Source: Oligoflexaceae bacterium
Lineage (GTDB): Bacteria; Bdellovibrionota_B; Oligoflexia; Oligoflexales; Oligoflexaceae
DNA length: 6,446 nt
NCBI GenBank assembly: GCA_947474445.1
Contig: CANJJY010000263.1
Span: forward strand, 1 to 6,446
Reading direction: 5' to 3'
Shown: positions 6,004 through 6,446 of the stretch, piece by piece
How positions within the stretch are numbered: the first letter of the stretch is position 1
How the letters are laid out: the number at the start of each line of letters is the position of its first letter
Notes under the pieces: model-generated
Database searches by the model: none
What the model was told of the DNA's origin: nothing
Seen by the model: the letters and a program-made list of their open reading frames with translations, nothing else
Program-made: the position numbers and the translations under genes

Positions 6004-6446
6004 ATGCAAAAATTGACTTGCCTTCAACTTGTACTACTCGCGAGTGTTTCAGCTTGTCGAGACGACCGTCCGATAGCGGTCCTCGCCCAACCCGAAACAA
6101 GTCAAACGAGTTCGAGCGGCGATCAAGAGTCTATTCAACAATCGACGGGCAATCCTCTGACCAAAAACAAGGTGACGCCTATCGCGTCTGAACCAAAAAC
6201 TGAAGTTGTGGCACCGAGCTCAGTCGATGACGCGACTAAAGCAGCTCCTCCCTCGACCGAAGCCGCGCCTCCAGCGATCGCAGCCATCACCGATCCGACC
6301 AAGCCCAATGGAACGTGGATTTCAGGCTGTATTCCAGCTAGTCCGTCGGGAAGCGGCACGTACAACGTCATCTTCACCGATACAAAATTCTATATCTTCT
6401 CAACCTTGTATTCAGACGCAGCCTGCAAGAAAATCGCAGCGACTCA
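6004..6446 (+). CDS. Putative lipoprotein with low-complexity linker and GTW/Cys domain (3' end outside window)
   Basis: ATG 6004 has AGGGG 9 nt upstream and opens a frame that reaches the window edge after 147 codons. The first 18 residues form a lipoprotein signal peptide: Lys3, a hydrophobic core LQLVLLASV, and the lipobox VSAC with Cys18 as the lipidated residue. Arg19 follows, so under the E. coli +2 rule it is not an inner-membrane retention signal and outer-membrane placement is expected. Residues 19-100 are rich in Ser, Thr, Pro, Ala and Gln, probably a flexible tether. A folded part begins about 102 with NGTWISGCI and alternates hydrophobic residues in a beta-like pattern (TYNVIFTDTKFYIFSTLYSD). 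Cys109 and Cys141 could form a disulfide. I recall similar GTW…C segments in surface lipoproteins of Bdellovibrio- and Oligoflexus-like bacteria, but name no function. It follows the lolC-type gene by 199 nt and probably has its own promoter. Confidence 0.85.
   Translation, partial: MQKLTCLQLVLLASVSACRDDRPIAVLAQPETSQTSSSGDQESIQQSTGNPLTKNKVTPIASEPKTEVVAPSSVDDATKAAPPSTEAAPPAIAAITDPTKPNGTWISGCIPASPSGSGTYNVIFTDTKFYIFSTLYSDAACKKIAAT

Noticed and set aside
6135..6377. 80-residue minus-strand open frame
   Set aside because: It is antisense to the lipoprotein gene, which has a ribosome site, signal peptide and lipobox.

Overview
The window reads as ordinary bacterial chromosome from a Gram-negative organism with an outer membrane. 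The evidence is a LolC/LolE-type lipoprotein-release permease, a typical lipoprotein signal peptide and a sigma-54-dependent activator. Base composition is moderately GC-rich (mid-50s percent by eye). The gene set and the low-complexity lipoprotein ending in a 'GTW…C' domain suggest a deltaproteobacterial or Bdellovibrionota/Oligoflexia-like bacterium. That assignment is an inference from style, not proof.

Layout: (1) Positions 1-1199, minus strand, hold a long reading frame that runs off the left edge. It encodes a soluble protein with a disordered middle and a helical, TPR-like C-terminal half; its function is unknown. (2) A 213-nt divergent intergenic region follows. (3) Positions 1413-2846, plus strand, encode an NtrC-family response regulator (receiver, sigma-54 AAA+ domain, Fis-type HTH) whose receiver acid pocket is slightly degenerate. 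(4) After a 119-nt gap with an extended -10 promoter candidate come three closely packed plus-strand genes: ruvC (Holliday-junction endonuclease), hemB (porphobilinogen synthase, non-zinc type) and a lolC/lolE-type permease. Gaps are 31 nt and 3 nt, so they are very probably one operon. (5) A 199-nt intergenic region carries nested inverted repeats. (6) From 6004 to the right edge is the 5' part of a lipoprotein gene.

The operon mixes DNA recombination, haem synthesis and lipoprotein sorting, so the genes are probably co-transcribed housekeeping functions rather than one pathway. The permease and the downstream lipoprotein are functionally related in a general way, since Lol exporters move such lipoproteins to the outer membrane. 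I see no tRNA, rRNA, CRISPR array, insertion sequence, phage gene or attachment site, and no convincing undescribed system. The items most worth a second look are the unlabelled minus-strand protein, the altered receiver pocket and the nested repeats at 5831-5981.
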